From Candidatus Butyricimonas faecavium (GTDB lineage: Bacteria > Bacteroidota > Bacteroidia > Bacteroidales > Marinifilaceae): a stretch of 64,000 nucleotides of DNA. The stretch covers positions 124,001-188,000 of the forward strand of contig CALUKD010000004.1 in assembly GCA_944321125.1 (NCBI GenBank), read 5' to 3'. Within the stretch, counting starts at the first letter, position 1. Each line of letters opens with the position of its first letter. The notes beneath the pieces were generated by a model. The model saw nothing but the letters and a program-made list of their open reading frames with translations. It did no database searches and was not told the DNA's origin. Below are positions 8,280 to 17,543 of the stretch, one piece after another. A program made the position numbers and the translations under genes.

Positions 8280-10043
8280 CTATTGAATTTCTTTAATTAA
8301 TTTTTGCATATCCCGTTTCATTTCCTCGGTGGCGGAAGAGGGGACTTTGGGAGCTTTTTCGAGTAGAAGGCGGGCGGTGGCGATAGCCTTGTCGGTCTGG
8401 CCGCTTTCGTGGTACATCTTGGCGAGCAGGTAGAGCGGGTAGAGGCGGTTAGGGACCATGTGGGAGGCTTTCAGGAAAGCGGATTCAGCTTGGGGATATT
8501 GTTTCATGGTCTGGTAGTTTTTGCCCATGATATTGCGGAGCATCGGATCGGCTGATAGTTGGGAGGCCTCTTCAAGAATGAGGTTGCTGGTTTCGGGGTG
8601 TCCCGTGCGGGAGAGGCATTGCCCGTATTCGAAAAGGAAGGCGGGTTGGTCCTTCAGAAGAGGGTAGAGTTTTTTGTAATTATCGACGGTGCGTTCGAAC
8701 ATTTGCATGTTGAAGTAGATTTGTTCGGATTTCCAGCGTTTATAGGCCTGTTCCCGTTCTTGCTGTCCCGTGGCGAGGAAATAGACGGGGAGAAACAGGA
8801 ACGTGTAGAAAATGCCGGAAAGCCAGCGGGAACCCGGTTGCATGGGTGTGCATTGGGCCAAGAGTAACGTGAAGAGGACAAGAAGGGGTAACACGTTGAA
8901 CGGGTAGGAGAAACAGGCAAAAACGAGGAAGGCGGCTAACGAACCGACCATGCCTGTTGCAGCTTTGCTGTTGGAGTGCCGGGCAACATTGAAGGCTTCA
9001 ATAATGATTGTCAGGAAAAGTAATAAACCGATGATTCCGGTTTCCGTCGTGATTTGCACGAATTCATTGAAGGCTGTCTCGGGAGCATCGGCCACGAGTT
9101 CTTCTCCTGCGGGACGTTCCTCTGCAGCAAAATAGGCGGCTTGAGCTTCCCCGTAGGCTCCGGCAAAATGCCCGAATCCGACACCTGTTATTGGGTGGGA
9201 GGTAACGAGGGTGGAGGAGACTTTCCAGATGAGCCAGCGTCCGTCGGCTGATTCTTTTTTTAAACGGTATATCCCGATGAGTGTCCCGGTTACAAGAAAG
9301 AATATACAGATGGTTGTGATGGAGACCGTGAGTTTATGTTTTTGAAACAGGGCTTTCAATCGGTTATGTAGATGGAAGTAGTTACTTAGTACGATACCGC
9401 ATCCCGTGATGGCGGCTAACCATGCCCCGCGGCTTAACGTGGCGGGTAGGACGAGTAGGAGAAGTACGAGAACTACTCCCGACAGGATCCGGGCGATTCG
9501 GTGGCCTGTAAGCGTGTAGTGTAAGGCTATCGGTAGAATGGTAACAAGAAAGCCGGAATAGGGGCCGGGGTTAAAGAATGATCCGGTCAATTCGAAGCGG
9601 CTATGTTGGGAGGGGGTGAAACCGTATAACTGGGCGAGTCCCCAGATGGCTTCTATTGCCCCGGAGAGAAGAAGTGCCGTGTGGATGAAACTGAGCGGGG
9701 CGAATGTTGTCAGCCGCCGGAATATGAAATACGTGACGATGATCAAGATGAAGAGGCTCGTTCGGGCGGGAGCGATTGTCCCTGCGAAATAGTCATTACA
9801 GAGGGTGTAGCCTGCGTAAAGGAGAACCAGCAGGTCAGTTGTCGAAAAACGGAAAGGACGCATCCATGCCAGCGGTATGCAGGCTATACCGGCCACGATA
9901 ATGACTTTGTAGAACCAGAAAATTTTAGCTACCCGGTTACCCAAACTCTCGTCGAGGATGAATGCCGTTGATAATAAAAGCAAGGTCAGCGTGAAGACCA
10001 CGATACCTGATAAGTAAAGAGTGAGGTTTTTCCGGAGCTGCAT
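8280..10043 (-). CDS. O-antigen ligase/polymerase-like membrane protein with C-terminal TPRs
   Basis: Polytopic inner-membrane protein of the Wzy/WaaL (Wzy_C) superfamily, which joins sugar chains carried on undecaprenyl lipid. About ten hydrophobic segments fill the first 400 residues. The long periplasmic loop contains the ligase-like region (SSTLVTSHPITGVGFGHFAG). After the last membrane segments a soluble part with tetratricopeptide-type repeats runs to the end (AFLFEYGQCLSRTGHPETS, YPQAESAFLKASHMVPNRLY, LYLLAKMYHESGQTDKA). Length 587. The TPR tail may bind partner proteins. No glycosyltransferases are adjacent, so the actual acceptor (LPS, glycoprotein or other) is unknown. The start at 10043 gives MQLRKNLTLYLSGIVVF. 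Confidence 0.82.
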   Translation of the reverse strand: MQLRKNLTLYLSGIVVFTLTLLLLSTAFILDESLGNRVAKIFWFYKVIIVAGIACIPLAWMRPFRFSTTDLLVLLYAGYTLCNDYFAGTIAPARTSLFILIIVTYFIFRRLTTFAPLSFIHTALLLSGAIEAIWGLAQLYGFTPSQHSRFELTGSFFNPGPYSGFLVTILPIALHYTLTGHRIARILSGVVLVLLLLVLPATLSRGAWLAAITGCGIVLSNYFHLHNRLKALFQKHKLTVSITTICIFFLVTGTLIGIYRLKKESADGRWLIWKVSSTLVTSHPITGVGFGHFAGAYGEAQAAYFAAEERPAGEELVADAPETAFNEFVQITTETGIIGLLLFLTIIIEAFNVARHSNSKAATGMVGSLAAFLVFACFSYPFNVLPLLVLFTLLLAQCTPMQPGSRWLSGIFYTFLFLPVYFLATGQQEREQAYKRWKSEQIYFNMQMFERTVDNYKKLYPLLKDQPAFLFEYGQCLSRTGHPETSNLILEEASQLSADPMLRNIMGKNYQTMKQYPQAESAFLKASHMVPNRLYPLYLLAKMYHESGQTDKAIATARLLLEKAPKVPSSATEEMKRDMQKLIKEIQ

Positions 10044-10135
10044 ATCGTTTTATTTTTCACAAATGTAAAAAATATGTTATGAACAGCATCAGGGAATTCT
10101 GATAAGATTATGAGAATTTTAGGTGAGAGTGGTCC

Positions 10136-11704
10136 TTACTTAATTTCTTCTTTTTCCTCGACAGGTTCGGGTTCTTTGGTTTCTTTGAAGATGTCGAATT
10201 TGTTCAATGGTTGCATGTATTTCAACCAGCGGAAATCTTTCAGACGGGCTTCTTCGGGATCGGCCAAGAACAAGGGATTGAGTTCCCCGTCGGGCTTGTT
10301 GATGAAGATGATGTCCGTGACTTTCCGTTTGTCGATCATGATACGAATGTTGGAACTGTTAGCGGTGTTGACTCCAATCACGTTTCCTTTATCATCGGGG
10401 AAGTAGATTGTTTCCCCGTTACCGTTCACATATACCATATATAGCTCGTTATCCCGGAAATAACCGGTCATATTTCGCCCTTTGATCTGGTCGTACATTT
10501 CGGTTTCCTCCCTTCGAGAGACCATGAAAGCCTTGGTATTCAAGTAGAATTCCTTAATCGTTCCGTTTCCTGTGAGCAAGGAAATCTTTTCTGCGGTCAT
10601 TTGGTTTCCGCTGGCCCATGCCACGGGCTCATTGTAGAGAGTGATGGTGGAGTCGACAGAAAGGTAGACCATAGAGTCACATAATCCCTGCAGATCCTGA
10701 CTAAAGAACTTCACTTTATAATAAGCCCGTAAAATCTGGTTCTTGGCAGAGTCCTGATCCATGAAGAGGGTGTCTCCGTGTACGAAAAGAGAATCTTGTT
10801 TTCCGACCATGATTAACAGGGCGCTATCGGTGACAAATGCCTTGTTTTGTTCCCGGTCCATTTGCGCATATTCACCTTTCACTATCACGTTGTTCACGGT
10901 GTCCACGAGCGTGACGTTCCAGTAGAGATTGGCCATTCCGGTTATACTGTCGATTACCATGGTATCGGCCACACCCTCGTAACTCAAGTGGGTAACCCGG
11001 TTGTTCTTGTATAGTTCGGCATGTCCCAAGTTGGAATCATACCATCCATCTTCGGAGTAGAGGGTATTATTGTCTTCTCCTTTTCCGTATATGTTCGTAG
11101 GGCCTAGAATAGAAACCAATTTGGTTTCCGTGTTGTATTTCAAGGTGTCCGAGAAAATTAAATATTCAGGAGAATTGACTTTTACACTATCCTTGAAGAG
11201 GGCTATTTTCGTCTGGGTAAAATAGTTTCCTTTTTTACTATCCAATGTGTTCTGGTTATCTTGCAGTTTTCCCCAATTGAAATAATATCCGATGTCGAAT
11301 AATCCGTCATAATCTAGAAAATCAGTGGTTAAGATCATTTGGGGATCTTCCAGTGTGACATTTCGGCGGACTTGAATCAGTTTTTTGTTAGCATCGTAGT
11401 ACATGTAGTCACCTGACATTCGAATACTATCGTTCTTGATCACTCGTACGTGACCAAATGCTTCGAGATAGTTAGAGTCGGGTAGTTCATATTGGTAAAG
11501 GCTATCGCACCACATGAGTGTGTTTTCATGTGTCATGTGTACGTTACCGATAAATCTAGAGGGGTTACCCAGTGTTCCCACTAGCAAACTATCCGCATTA
11601 ACAATCTTTACTTTTGCTTTTTTATTTCCCTGTGCTACAACTGTCTGTAAAGGGAACATTCCCCATACAATACATAATATCCCAACCCATAAACCTACTC
11701 TCAT
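10136..11704 (-). CDS. OstA/LptA-like LPS transport protein
   Basis: Exported beta-jellyroll protein of the OstA-like family, which bridges the periplasm in lipopolysaccharide transport (LptA/LptD N-domain fold). Signal peptide MRVGLWVGILCIVWGMFPLQ ends before VVAQG. Repeated OstA strands include MWCDSLYQYELPDSNYLEAF, GDYMYYDANKKLIQVRRNVT and VKGEYAQMDREQNKAFVTDS. At 522 residues it is much longer than E. coli LptA, typical for Bacteroidota. A charged C-terminal tail (EPEPVEEKEEIK) follows. It sits 47 bp downstream of the SurA-like foldase, a sensible partner for outer-membrane biogenesis. Confidence 0.85.
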   Translation of the reverse strand: MRVGLWVGILCIVWGMFPLQTVVAQGNKKAKVKIVNADSLLVGTLGNPSRFIGNVHMTHENTLMWCDSLYQYELPDSNYLEAFGHVRVIKNDSIRMSGDYMYYDANKKLIQVRRNVTLEDPQMILTTDFLDYDGLFDIGYYFNWGKLQDNQNTLDSKKGNYFTQTKIALFKDSVKVNSPEYLIFSDTLKYNTETKLVSILGPTNIYGKGEDNNTLYSEDGWYDSNLGHAELYKNNRVTHLSYEGVADTMVIDSITGMANLYWNVTLVDTVNNVIVKGEYAQMDREQNKAFVTDSALLIMVGKQDSLFVHGDTLFMDQDSAKNQILRAYYKVKFFSQDLQGLCDSMVYLSVDSTITLYNEPVAWASGNQMTAEKISLLTGNGTIKEFYLNTKAFMVSRREETEMYDQIKGRNMTGYFRDNELYMVYVNGNGETIYFPDDKGNVIGVNTANSSNIRIMIDKRKVTDIIFINKPDGELNPLFLADPEEARLKDFRWLKYMQPLNKFDIFKETKEPEPVEEKEEIK

Positions 11705-11751
11705 CGCGGAATAATCATCAATCTTTACTTGTAATTTTTTTTACTTGTCAA

Positions 11752-13089
11752 TTACTTGAACCATCCATCATAATGGAATTTGGAGTTCTTGTAATCTTCA
11801 TCGATATGGATATAGGTATTTGCTTGTTTTTCCTTGATCCATTTGTCAAGTACTTCCTGTTGTTTTTTATTTTTTAACCCGTTTTCAAAACTGATCCAAT
11901 CATCGTCCAAGTTGGCCGTGTGGGAAGGATAGTAAGCTTTGATTTTGATCACTTTGTATTCTTCGCCAGTACGGGTCTGATCCAAGAAAGGAGAAGATAT
12001 TTCTCCCACTTTCAACTTATTTACCTGACGGGCCATTTCTCCTTCAATGGTTTCTCTAGGTAGTTTGGAATCTGCATCTTCTTCGTTGAAAATCAGTCCG
12101 CCGTTATTTCTGGTCTTTTTGTCCATGGAGAAATAGGCTGCAGCTTCTTCAAACGTGGCTTTCCCGTCGTGGATGTAAGTCAACACGGTGTCCAAATGCT
12201 GGATTGCCTCCTGCCGTTCTTCATCGGAGATACGGGGACGGAGTAGGATGTGACGTACATTTACTTTATCTCCCTGACGGTCGATATATTGCAAGATATG
12301 AAAACCAAATTCTGTTTCCACAATTTTAGATACTCTGCCGGGTTTCAAACTGAATGCAGCTTCTGCGAATGCCGGGGCTAGCGCATTCTTGGTTTGATAA
12401 CCTAATTCTCCACCTTTGGCAGCAGATCCGGGATCTTCCGAATACAATACGGCTAACGTGTTGAATGTTTGTTTGCCGGAGAGAATTTCTTCACGGAATT
12501 CTCTTAACCGATTACGGATACGTTCTTTCTCTGTATCGCTGATTCTCGGTTTGATAACGATTTGTTGAATTTCGTATTTATCAGGTACTTCCGGAAGACT
12601 ATCCTTGTTGAGTTTTCTATAAAAATACCTGACTTCCGAGGGTGTTACCCGAACGTTTTCCACGATTTTGGCTTGCATCCTTTGCGTGATCATTTGCTCG
12701 CGAAGCGGGGTACGCATCTCGTTCTTGATGTCTTCGTATGATTTACCGAAATATGTCTCCAGACGTTCCCGAGAACCGATATGTTGTACGTATTGTTCTA
12801 ACTGGGAGTTCAAGGCATTCTCCACTTCCGTGTCGGTAACTGTGATACTATCTATCTTAGCTTGAGCTACTAATAGTTTTTGAACCAATAAATTTTCTAA
12901 TATTCTAGTACGTGAGTCGGAGGAAGAATTTACTAATCCTTGGGATTGTTCATGTAAGAATTGGTTCTCAATATCCGATTTCAACACGATTTCTTCTCCC
13001 ACGACTGCGATGATCTTATCGATCACATTTTTTTGTGCCGAGGCATAACTAGCTAAAAATAACAATACAAGCAGTGATAAATATCTCAT
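11752..13089 (-). CDS. SurA-like periplasmic peptidyl-prolyl isomerase/chaperone
   Basis: Periplasmic folding factor for outer-membrane proteins. Signal peptide MRYLSLLVLLFLASYASAQ. SurA N-domain about residues 25-165 (IIAVVGEEIVLKSDIENQF). Two parvulin (rotamase) domains follow: the first about 175-275, with YSEDPGSAAKGGELGYQ and FGFHILQYIDRQG, the second about 280-390, with VRHILLRPRIS and RNNGGLIF. Length 445, matching SurA-type proteins. It is followed 47 bp later by the OstA-like gene and preceded by a smaller foldase gene. With the many large SusC barrels in this genome, demand for such a chaperone is easy to understand. Confidence 0.92.
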   Translation of the reverse strand: MRYLSLLVLLFLASYASAQKNVIDKIIAVVGEEIVLKSDIENQFLHEQSQGLVNSSSDSRTRILENLLVQKLLVAQAKIDSITVTDTEVENALNSQLEQYVQHIGSRERLETYFGKSYEDIKNEMRTPLREQMITQRMQAKIVENVRVTPSEVRYFYRKLNKDSLPEVPDKYEIQQIVIKPRISDTEKERIRNRLREFREEILSGKQTFNTLAVLYSEDPGSAAKGGELGYQTKNALAPAFAEAAFSLKPGRVSKIVETEFGFHILQYIDRQGDKVNVRHILLRPRISDEERQEAIQHLDTVLTYIHDGKATFEEAAAYFSMDKKTRNNGGLIFNEEDADSKLPRETIEGEMARQVNKLKVGEISSPFLDQTRTGEEYKVIKIKAYYPSHTANLDDDWISFENGLKNKKQQEVLDKWIKEKQANTYIHIDEDYKNSKFHYDGWFK

Positions 13090-13201
13090 AATTTATGAAT
13101 AAGGTTATACTCAATAAAAACGCTCTAAACTAATACTTTTTCTTCAAATCCGCGAATAATCCGCTTGTTTTCGCATTTTTATTTTCATTTTTCTAATCCT
13201 G

Positions 13202-14041
13202 TTAATATATTTTGACGTAATCTTTCTGGAGAGCTTCCGAGTTAATGTCTTTTTCCAGATTCTCCTCGAAGGAGATTTTACGTTTGTTTAATAATAATAT
13301 TTCAATTTCTTTTTTTACGTAACCGAGAGGTGCCGTTTCATGGGTTTGGCGCAGCTCGTTGATTTTAAGAAAATAGTAATTTTCGTCATCTTCGATTTCG
13401 ATGGATTCTTTGTTTTTGTACTTGCTTTCCCATTCTGCCGATGTAATAGGTAAGAGATTCAGTAGGTTACGCAGCTCAATCCACTGGTCATTGAAGTTGT
13501 CGAATTTTTTGGCCGAAGTAATACAGTATTCCTCCAGTGCTTCTTGATCTTTGGCTTCTTTAGAGCGAAACCATTTGCGGGCATCCTCGATTTTCGGGGC
13601 GGATTTGGGAATCACCACGAATAAGGCTCTTACAACCGGTGTGTTTAACACGAAATTGAATTTATTGGCATCGTAATATTGCGAGATTTCACGTTCGCTT
13701 ATTTCTCGGTTGAGTTTTTGGGAAATCAGTTTCTCCTTGTATTTATGGATTAAAATGGAAGAGGAGTAGTCCTCTACTTGTTTTCGGATATTTTTTTCCT
13801 CATCGCTCAAGTTCTGGGTGGCTTTGTGCAATAACAATTCTTTGGTAATCCAGTTTCGCACGTAACTTTGTGCCATGATGAGACTATCCTTCGAGGGTGT
13901 TCCTTGAGGGATAAAGCTGGAAACTTCCGATTTCAACAGGTATTTGTCGAAAACCTTTGCCACGGGTTGCTCGTTTTTTACAAACTTGTCGTTACAGGCC
14001 CATAGGAGAGGGATAAAAATCAGTATATGTTGTAGTTTCAT
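13202..14041 (-). CDS. SurA-N-like foldase lipoprotein, apparently without a rotamase core
   Basis: Predicted lipoprotein (MKLQHILIFIPLLWAC, acceptor Cys16) of 279 residues. The body is mostly charged helices and resembles the SurA/PrsA chaperone region: VRNWITKELLLHKATQNLS, a long helix with ILIHKYKEKLISQKL, then REISEREISQYYDANKFNFV, a typical foldase motif. I do not see the GELG and FGFHIL signatures of an active parvulin domain, so catalytic isomerase activity is doubtful. It heads the minus-strand envelope operon and would assist the SurA-like protein downstream. Family link moderately certain, activity inferred absent. Confidence 0.72.
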   Translation of the reverse strand: MKLQHILIFIPLLWACNDKFVKNEQPVAKVFDKYLLKSEVSSFIPQGTPSKDSLIMAQSYVRNWITKELLLHKATQNLSDEEKNIRKQVEDYSSSILIHKYKEKLISQKLNREISEREISQYYDANKFNFVLNTPVVRALFVVIPKSAPKIEDARKWFRSKEAKDQEALEEYCITSAKKFDNFNDQWIELRNLLNLLPITSAEWESKYKNKESIEIEDDENYYFLKINELRQTHETAPLGYVKKEIEILLLNKRKISFEENLEKDINSEALQKDYVKIY

Positions 14042-14098
14042 GATTTTATGCGATTAATATTTGGGCGAAAATAATAAAAAGCGATTTAAATATACGAG

Positions 14099-14133
14099 TT
14101 TGTAAGAGTTTTTTCGTCTATTTTGTATTTTTG
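14099..14133 (+). promoter_or_regulatory. candidate sigma-70-type promoter of recQ
   Basis: A TATTTTTG box (14126-14133) fits the Bacteroidota -7 consensus TAnnTTTG and lies 17 bases before the recQ ATG. A TTTG at 14099-14102 could be the -33 element, but the 23-base spacing is longer than the usual 19. Confidence 0.4.
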
Positions 14134-14150
14134 CGAATAGAATTCGAATA

Positions 14151-16061
14151 ATGACCCGTGATATAAAGGAGATATTAAAGATTTACTGGGGATACGATGA
14201 TTTTCGATCCTTGCAGGAAGAGATTATCTGTTCTGTGCTGGACGGAAAGGATACTCTTGCCCTTATGCCCACGGGTGGAGGAAAGTCGCTCACATACCAA
14301 GTGTCCGGGTTAGCGATGGAGGGGATCTGTCTGGTGGTAACTCCCTTGATTGCCTTGATGAAAGATCAGGTGGAGGATTTGAAAAACAGACAGATACCGG
14401 CCGAAGCGATTTACACGGGAATGGAGCGTGAACGAGTGGGGTCGATCATTAATAAATGTATATATGATACGGTTAAGTTCCTGTACGTGTCACCCGAGCG
14501 ATTGTACTCAGAACGTTTTCGGGAGAAATTGAGGTTGATGAACGTGTGTTTGATTACTGTGGACGAGGCTCATTGTATTTCTCAATGGGGGTATGATTTC
14601 CGTCCCCCATATTTGCGAATAGCGGAGGTGCGAGATTTTTTTCCCGGGGTGGTCACTTTGGCACTCACGGCCACAGCAACTCCGGAAGTCGTGGAAGATA
14701 TTCAAAAACAACTGCATTTTTCAACTCCGAATGTCCTTTCTAAGAGTTTCCGGCGGGAAAATATTTCCTACGTGGTCCGGAATACGGAGTCCAAACCTTT
14801 GGAATTATACCATATTTTATCCAAGGTGCAGGGAGGAGCAATCGTGTACGTGCGAACTCGGTTGAAGGCTTCTTCAATTGCCGCTTTTCTAAATAAATCG
14901 GGTATCAAGTCTGATTTTTATCATGCAGGGTTGTCTTCAGCACAACGGGCACGTCGGCAGGAAGCGTGGAAAAGTGGAAAGGTTCCCGTGGTGGTAGCGA
15001 CAAACGCTTTTGGAATGGGGATTGATAAAGCAGACGTGCGGGTAGTCATACATTATGACGTGCCGGATAGTCCGGAAGCCTATTTTCAAGAAGCGGGACG
15101 TGCCGGACGGGATGGGAAACGTGCCTACGCCGTGCTACTTTCCAGCCGTGCAGCTTTGGGCGGTTTGAAAAAACGAATTGATGATGCTTTCCCACCGAAA
15201 GATTATATATTAAGGGTGTACGAGGCTTTGGCGAATTATTACCAGTTGGGAGAGGGGGAAGGACAAGGTCGTGCGTTTGAGTTCAATTTGAAACTATTTG
15301 CCTGTAATTTTAAACTCAATGAGGCAAGAGTGATGTCTGCTATCAGTATTTTGGAAGTTGCCGGTTTCTTGGGTTACACGACAGATATCAATTCCCGTTC
15401 CCGGGTGATGTTTACCGTGTTGCGGGATCGGTTGTACGAGTTTGAGACGGGTGATCCCCTGCTAGAAAAGCTTATGGTGCTTTTGATGAGAAATTATGCT
15501 GGTATTTTTGTGCAGGATGCTTACGTGGATGAAGGGTTTCTGGCTGATCAGCTTGATGTAACACGCAAGGTGCTGTACGATGCTTTTGTTTCTCTGGCAA
15601 AACATAAGATTATTCGCTACGTGCCGGGGGATACGAAACCTTATATCGTCTATTACCAGCCCCGGTTGCCGTTGTCTTATATCACGATCGGACGGGATGC
15701 CTACGAGAACAGGAAGGAATTGTTTGTTACAAAAATCGGGGCTATGGCCCGTTATATCCGGGACGATGAAAAGTGTCGCCAGCTTTTGCTTATGGAGTAT
15801 TTCGGACAGAAAGAAGAAAAACCTTGCGGGGTATGTGATGTCTGTATCGGGAAGAAGAAACGCTTGCAGCGAGGAGAGCGAAAAGACTTAGGAGAACAGA
15901 TCTTACAGGTGCTTGCAAAACAAAATACGAATATCCGGGAGTTGGTATGTCAATTAGACGAGGACAAAGAAGTAGTGGTTGAGCAAATTCGGAAATTACT
16001 GGATGAAGGAAAAATTCACTATGTTTCAACTTTGGAACTAGGGTTAACGGGGAAATTCTAG
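14151..16061 (+). CDS. recQ: ATP-dependent DNA helicase RecQ
   Basis: 3'-5' superfamily-2 helicase for recombination and replication-fork repair. Walker A is MPTGGGKS with Lys46; the DEAH box is VDEAHCISQWGYDFRP; the SAT-like motif is LALTATATP; motif VI is YFQEAGRAGRDG. The RecQ zinc module has four cysteines in KCRQLLLMEYFG and KPCGVCDVC, followed by a winged-helix (RQC) segment. Length 636. The C-terminal part after the RQC is short and does not look like an HRDC domain. It is transcribed divergently from the envelope block and is the last housekeeping gene before the SusCD loci begin. Confidence 0.96.
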   Translation: MTRDIKEILKIYWGYDDFRSLQEEIICSVLDGKDTLALMPTGGGKSLTYQVSGLAMEGICLVVTPLIALMKDQVEDLKNRQIPAEAIYTGMERERVGSIINKCIYDTVKFLYVSPERLYSERFREKLRLMNVCLITVDEAHCISQWGYDFRPPYLRIAEVRDFFPGVVTLALTATATPEVVEDIQKQLHFSTPNVLSKSFRRENISYVVRNTESKPLELYHILSKVQGGAIVYVRTRLKASSIAAFLNKSGIKSDFYHAGLSSAQRARRQEAWKSGKVPVVVATNAFGMGIDKADVRVVIHYDVPDSPEAYFQEAGRAGRDGKRAYAVLLSSRAALGGLKKRIDDAFPPKDYILRVYEALANYYQLGEGEGQGRAFEFNLKLFACNFKLNEARVMSAISILEVAGFLGYTTDINSRSRVMFTVLRDRLYEFETGDPLLEKLMVLLMRNYAGIFVQDAYVDEGFLADQLDVTRKVLYDAFVSLAKHKIIRYVPGDTKPYIVYYQPRLPLSYITIGRDAYENRKELFVTKIGAMARYIRDDEKCRQLLLMEYFGQKEEKPCGVCDVCIGKKKRLQRGERKDLGEQILQVLAKQNTNIRELVCQLDEDKEVVVEQIRKLLDEGKIHYVSTLELGLTGKF

Positions 16062-16328
16062 AGGTTTATTAAGTGTGGTTGTGTTATACTTTTTTCGTTG
16101 TCTTTTAGGTATTTCACTGGTAGGTTAACGATAGATCACTGGTGTATTGACTATACAGAGTGTAAACTTTTTTCTTGAAAAATAATCTGTGTATTAACGA
16201 GACATAGGTACAAGTTACTGTTGAGTATTGGGGAGTTCACTAGGGATTTGTTTACGAGTTATTAAAAAAGATTCGAATTTGTCGGTACCTTTTTCTTCGT
16301 GAAGTGTTATAAGGTAAAATAATATGAA

Positions 16329-17486
16329 ATGAAAAAGGAAACAGAATATATTATCCAGTTGATTGTGAAAAGACTTCAAGGGGAGTTATCTCCCGAGGAG
16401 GAGACTTTCTTCATAGCTTGGAAAGTACGTTCCAAGGCTAATGAGGAGTTGTATGAACGATTGGAAAGTGAATACGAGAAACATACGGAATATCCTTTAT
16501 ACGAGCAATTTAATGCTCGTCGGTCGTGGCCTTCGGTCAAAAAGGGTATTCAGAAGAGAGAATTTACCCGATGTTTGTATCGCAGAGTGGCAGTAGTAGC
16601 TAGCGTGTTATTGTGTATATCTTTTTACCTGATGTTTTCGACGGATCGGGAGGGAGTGTTACCCGTGGTCCGGGTAGAATCGCCAAATCATTTCTCTTTC
16701 GGGAAACGAGCCTCACTGATCTTGCCAGGAGGAGATACTTTGCTGATTGTCCCGGGAGTGACGGACACGCTTGACGAGCAATTACCTTTCGTGAGTAATA
16801 ACGGAGAAACTTTGATTTATCATACCCCTCGAACGGCAGATTCTTTGGTGTACAATACGCTGAAAATACCTCGTGGCGGGGCTTATTCATTGCAGTTGTC
16901 GGATGGCACGAAGGTGATGTTGAATTCTGATTCCCGATTAAAATTCCCGCAATTTTTTTCGGGTGACACAAGGGAGGTATATTTGGAAGGAGAGGGATTT
17001 TTTCAAGTGGCAAAAGATTCTGCGAAGCCCTTTATCGTGCATTGTGAGGAATATGCTGTACGAGTGTTAGGTACTACGTTTAATATTTCTGCTTACCGGA
17101 ATGATGAAGTTTCAATGACGACGTTAGTCGAGGGACGGGTGAATATCGAGTGCGAAAACACCATTGTTGCGTTGACACCCGGCTTGATGGCTACCGTGGC
17201 CAATTCGAAAGTGACAACCCGGGAGGTGAACGTGGAATCCTATATTTCGTGGACAAAAGACCAGTTTAGTTTTAGCGAGGAACGCCTAGAGGATTTGTTA
17301 AAAAAAATTTCCCGTTGGTATGACGTGGAGTTTTTGTTTGATGATGATGAGATTAAGGATTATAAATTTTCTGGGTTTATACCTAGATACGAGAGTATAA
17401 CTAATTTGTTTGAGATATTAGAGCAATCGGCAAATGTAAGTTTTGTTCGAAAAAATGATAAAAAAGTGATAATTATAAAGCATTGA
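16329..17486 (+). CDS. FecR-family anti-sigma factor, no adjacent upstream sigma gene
   Basis: Membrane anti-sigma regulator. Cytoplasmic part residues 1-85, one membrane helix 86-103 (RVAVVASVLLCISFYLMF), then periplasmic FecR domain (IPRGGAYSLQLSDGTKVMLN, VRVLGTTFNISAY) and a DUF4974-like end (ISRWYDVEFLFDDDEIKDY). Length 385. Unlike the FecR genes at 39031 and 47116 it has no sigma gene in front: the 267 bp back to recQ hold no coding frame. The nearest candidate sigma is at 27441, after the SusCD operon. The next gene is a metalloprotease, and the STN-bearing SusC is one gene further. ATG 16329 is used; an ATG at 16324 is closed by TGA two codons later. Confidence 0.93.
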   Translation: MKKETEYIIQLIVKRLQGELSPEEETFFIAWKVRSKANEELYERLESEYEKHTEYPLYEQFNARRSWPSVKKGIQKREFTRCLYRRVAVVASVLLCISFYLMFSTDREGVLPVVRVESPNHFSFGKRASLILPGGDTLLIVPGVTDTLDEQLPFVSNNGETLIYHTPRTADSLVYNTLKIPRGGAYSLQLSDGTKVMLNSDSRLKFPQFFSGDTREVYLEGEGFFQVAKDSAKPFIVHCEEYAVRVLGTTFNISAYRNDEVSMTTLVEGRVNIECENTIVALTPGLMATVANSKVTTREVNVESYISWTKDQFSFSEERLEDLLKKISRWYDVEFLFDDDEIKDYKFSGFIPRYESITNLFEILEQSANVSFVRKNDKKVIIIKH

Positions 17487-17543
17487 TTTAAGCTTGGCCA
17501 GCTAAATTAATCATTGGAGTGTCGTATAATAAATTTTAAATGT

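Noticed and set aside
16600-17013. 137-codon minus-strand frame opposite fecR
   Set aside because: It lies entirely within the FecR gene, has no recognisable domain and no start context; a shadow of the real gene.
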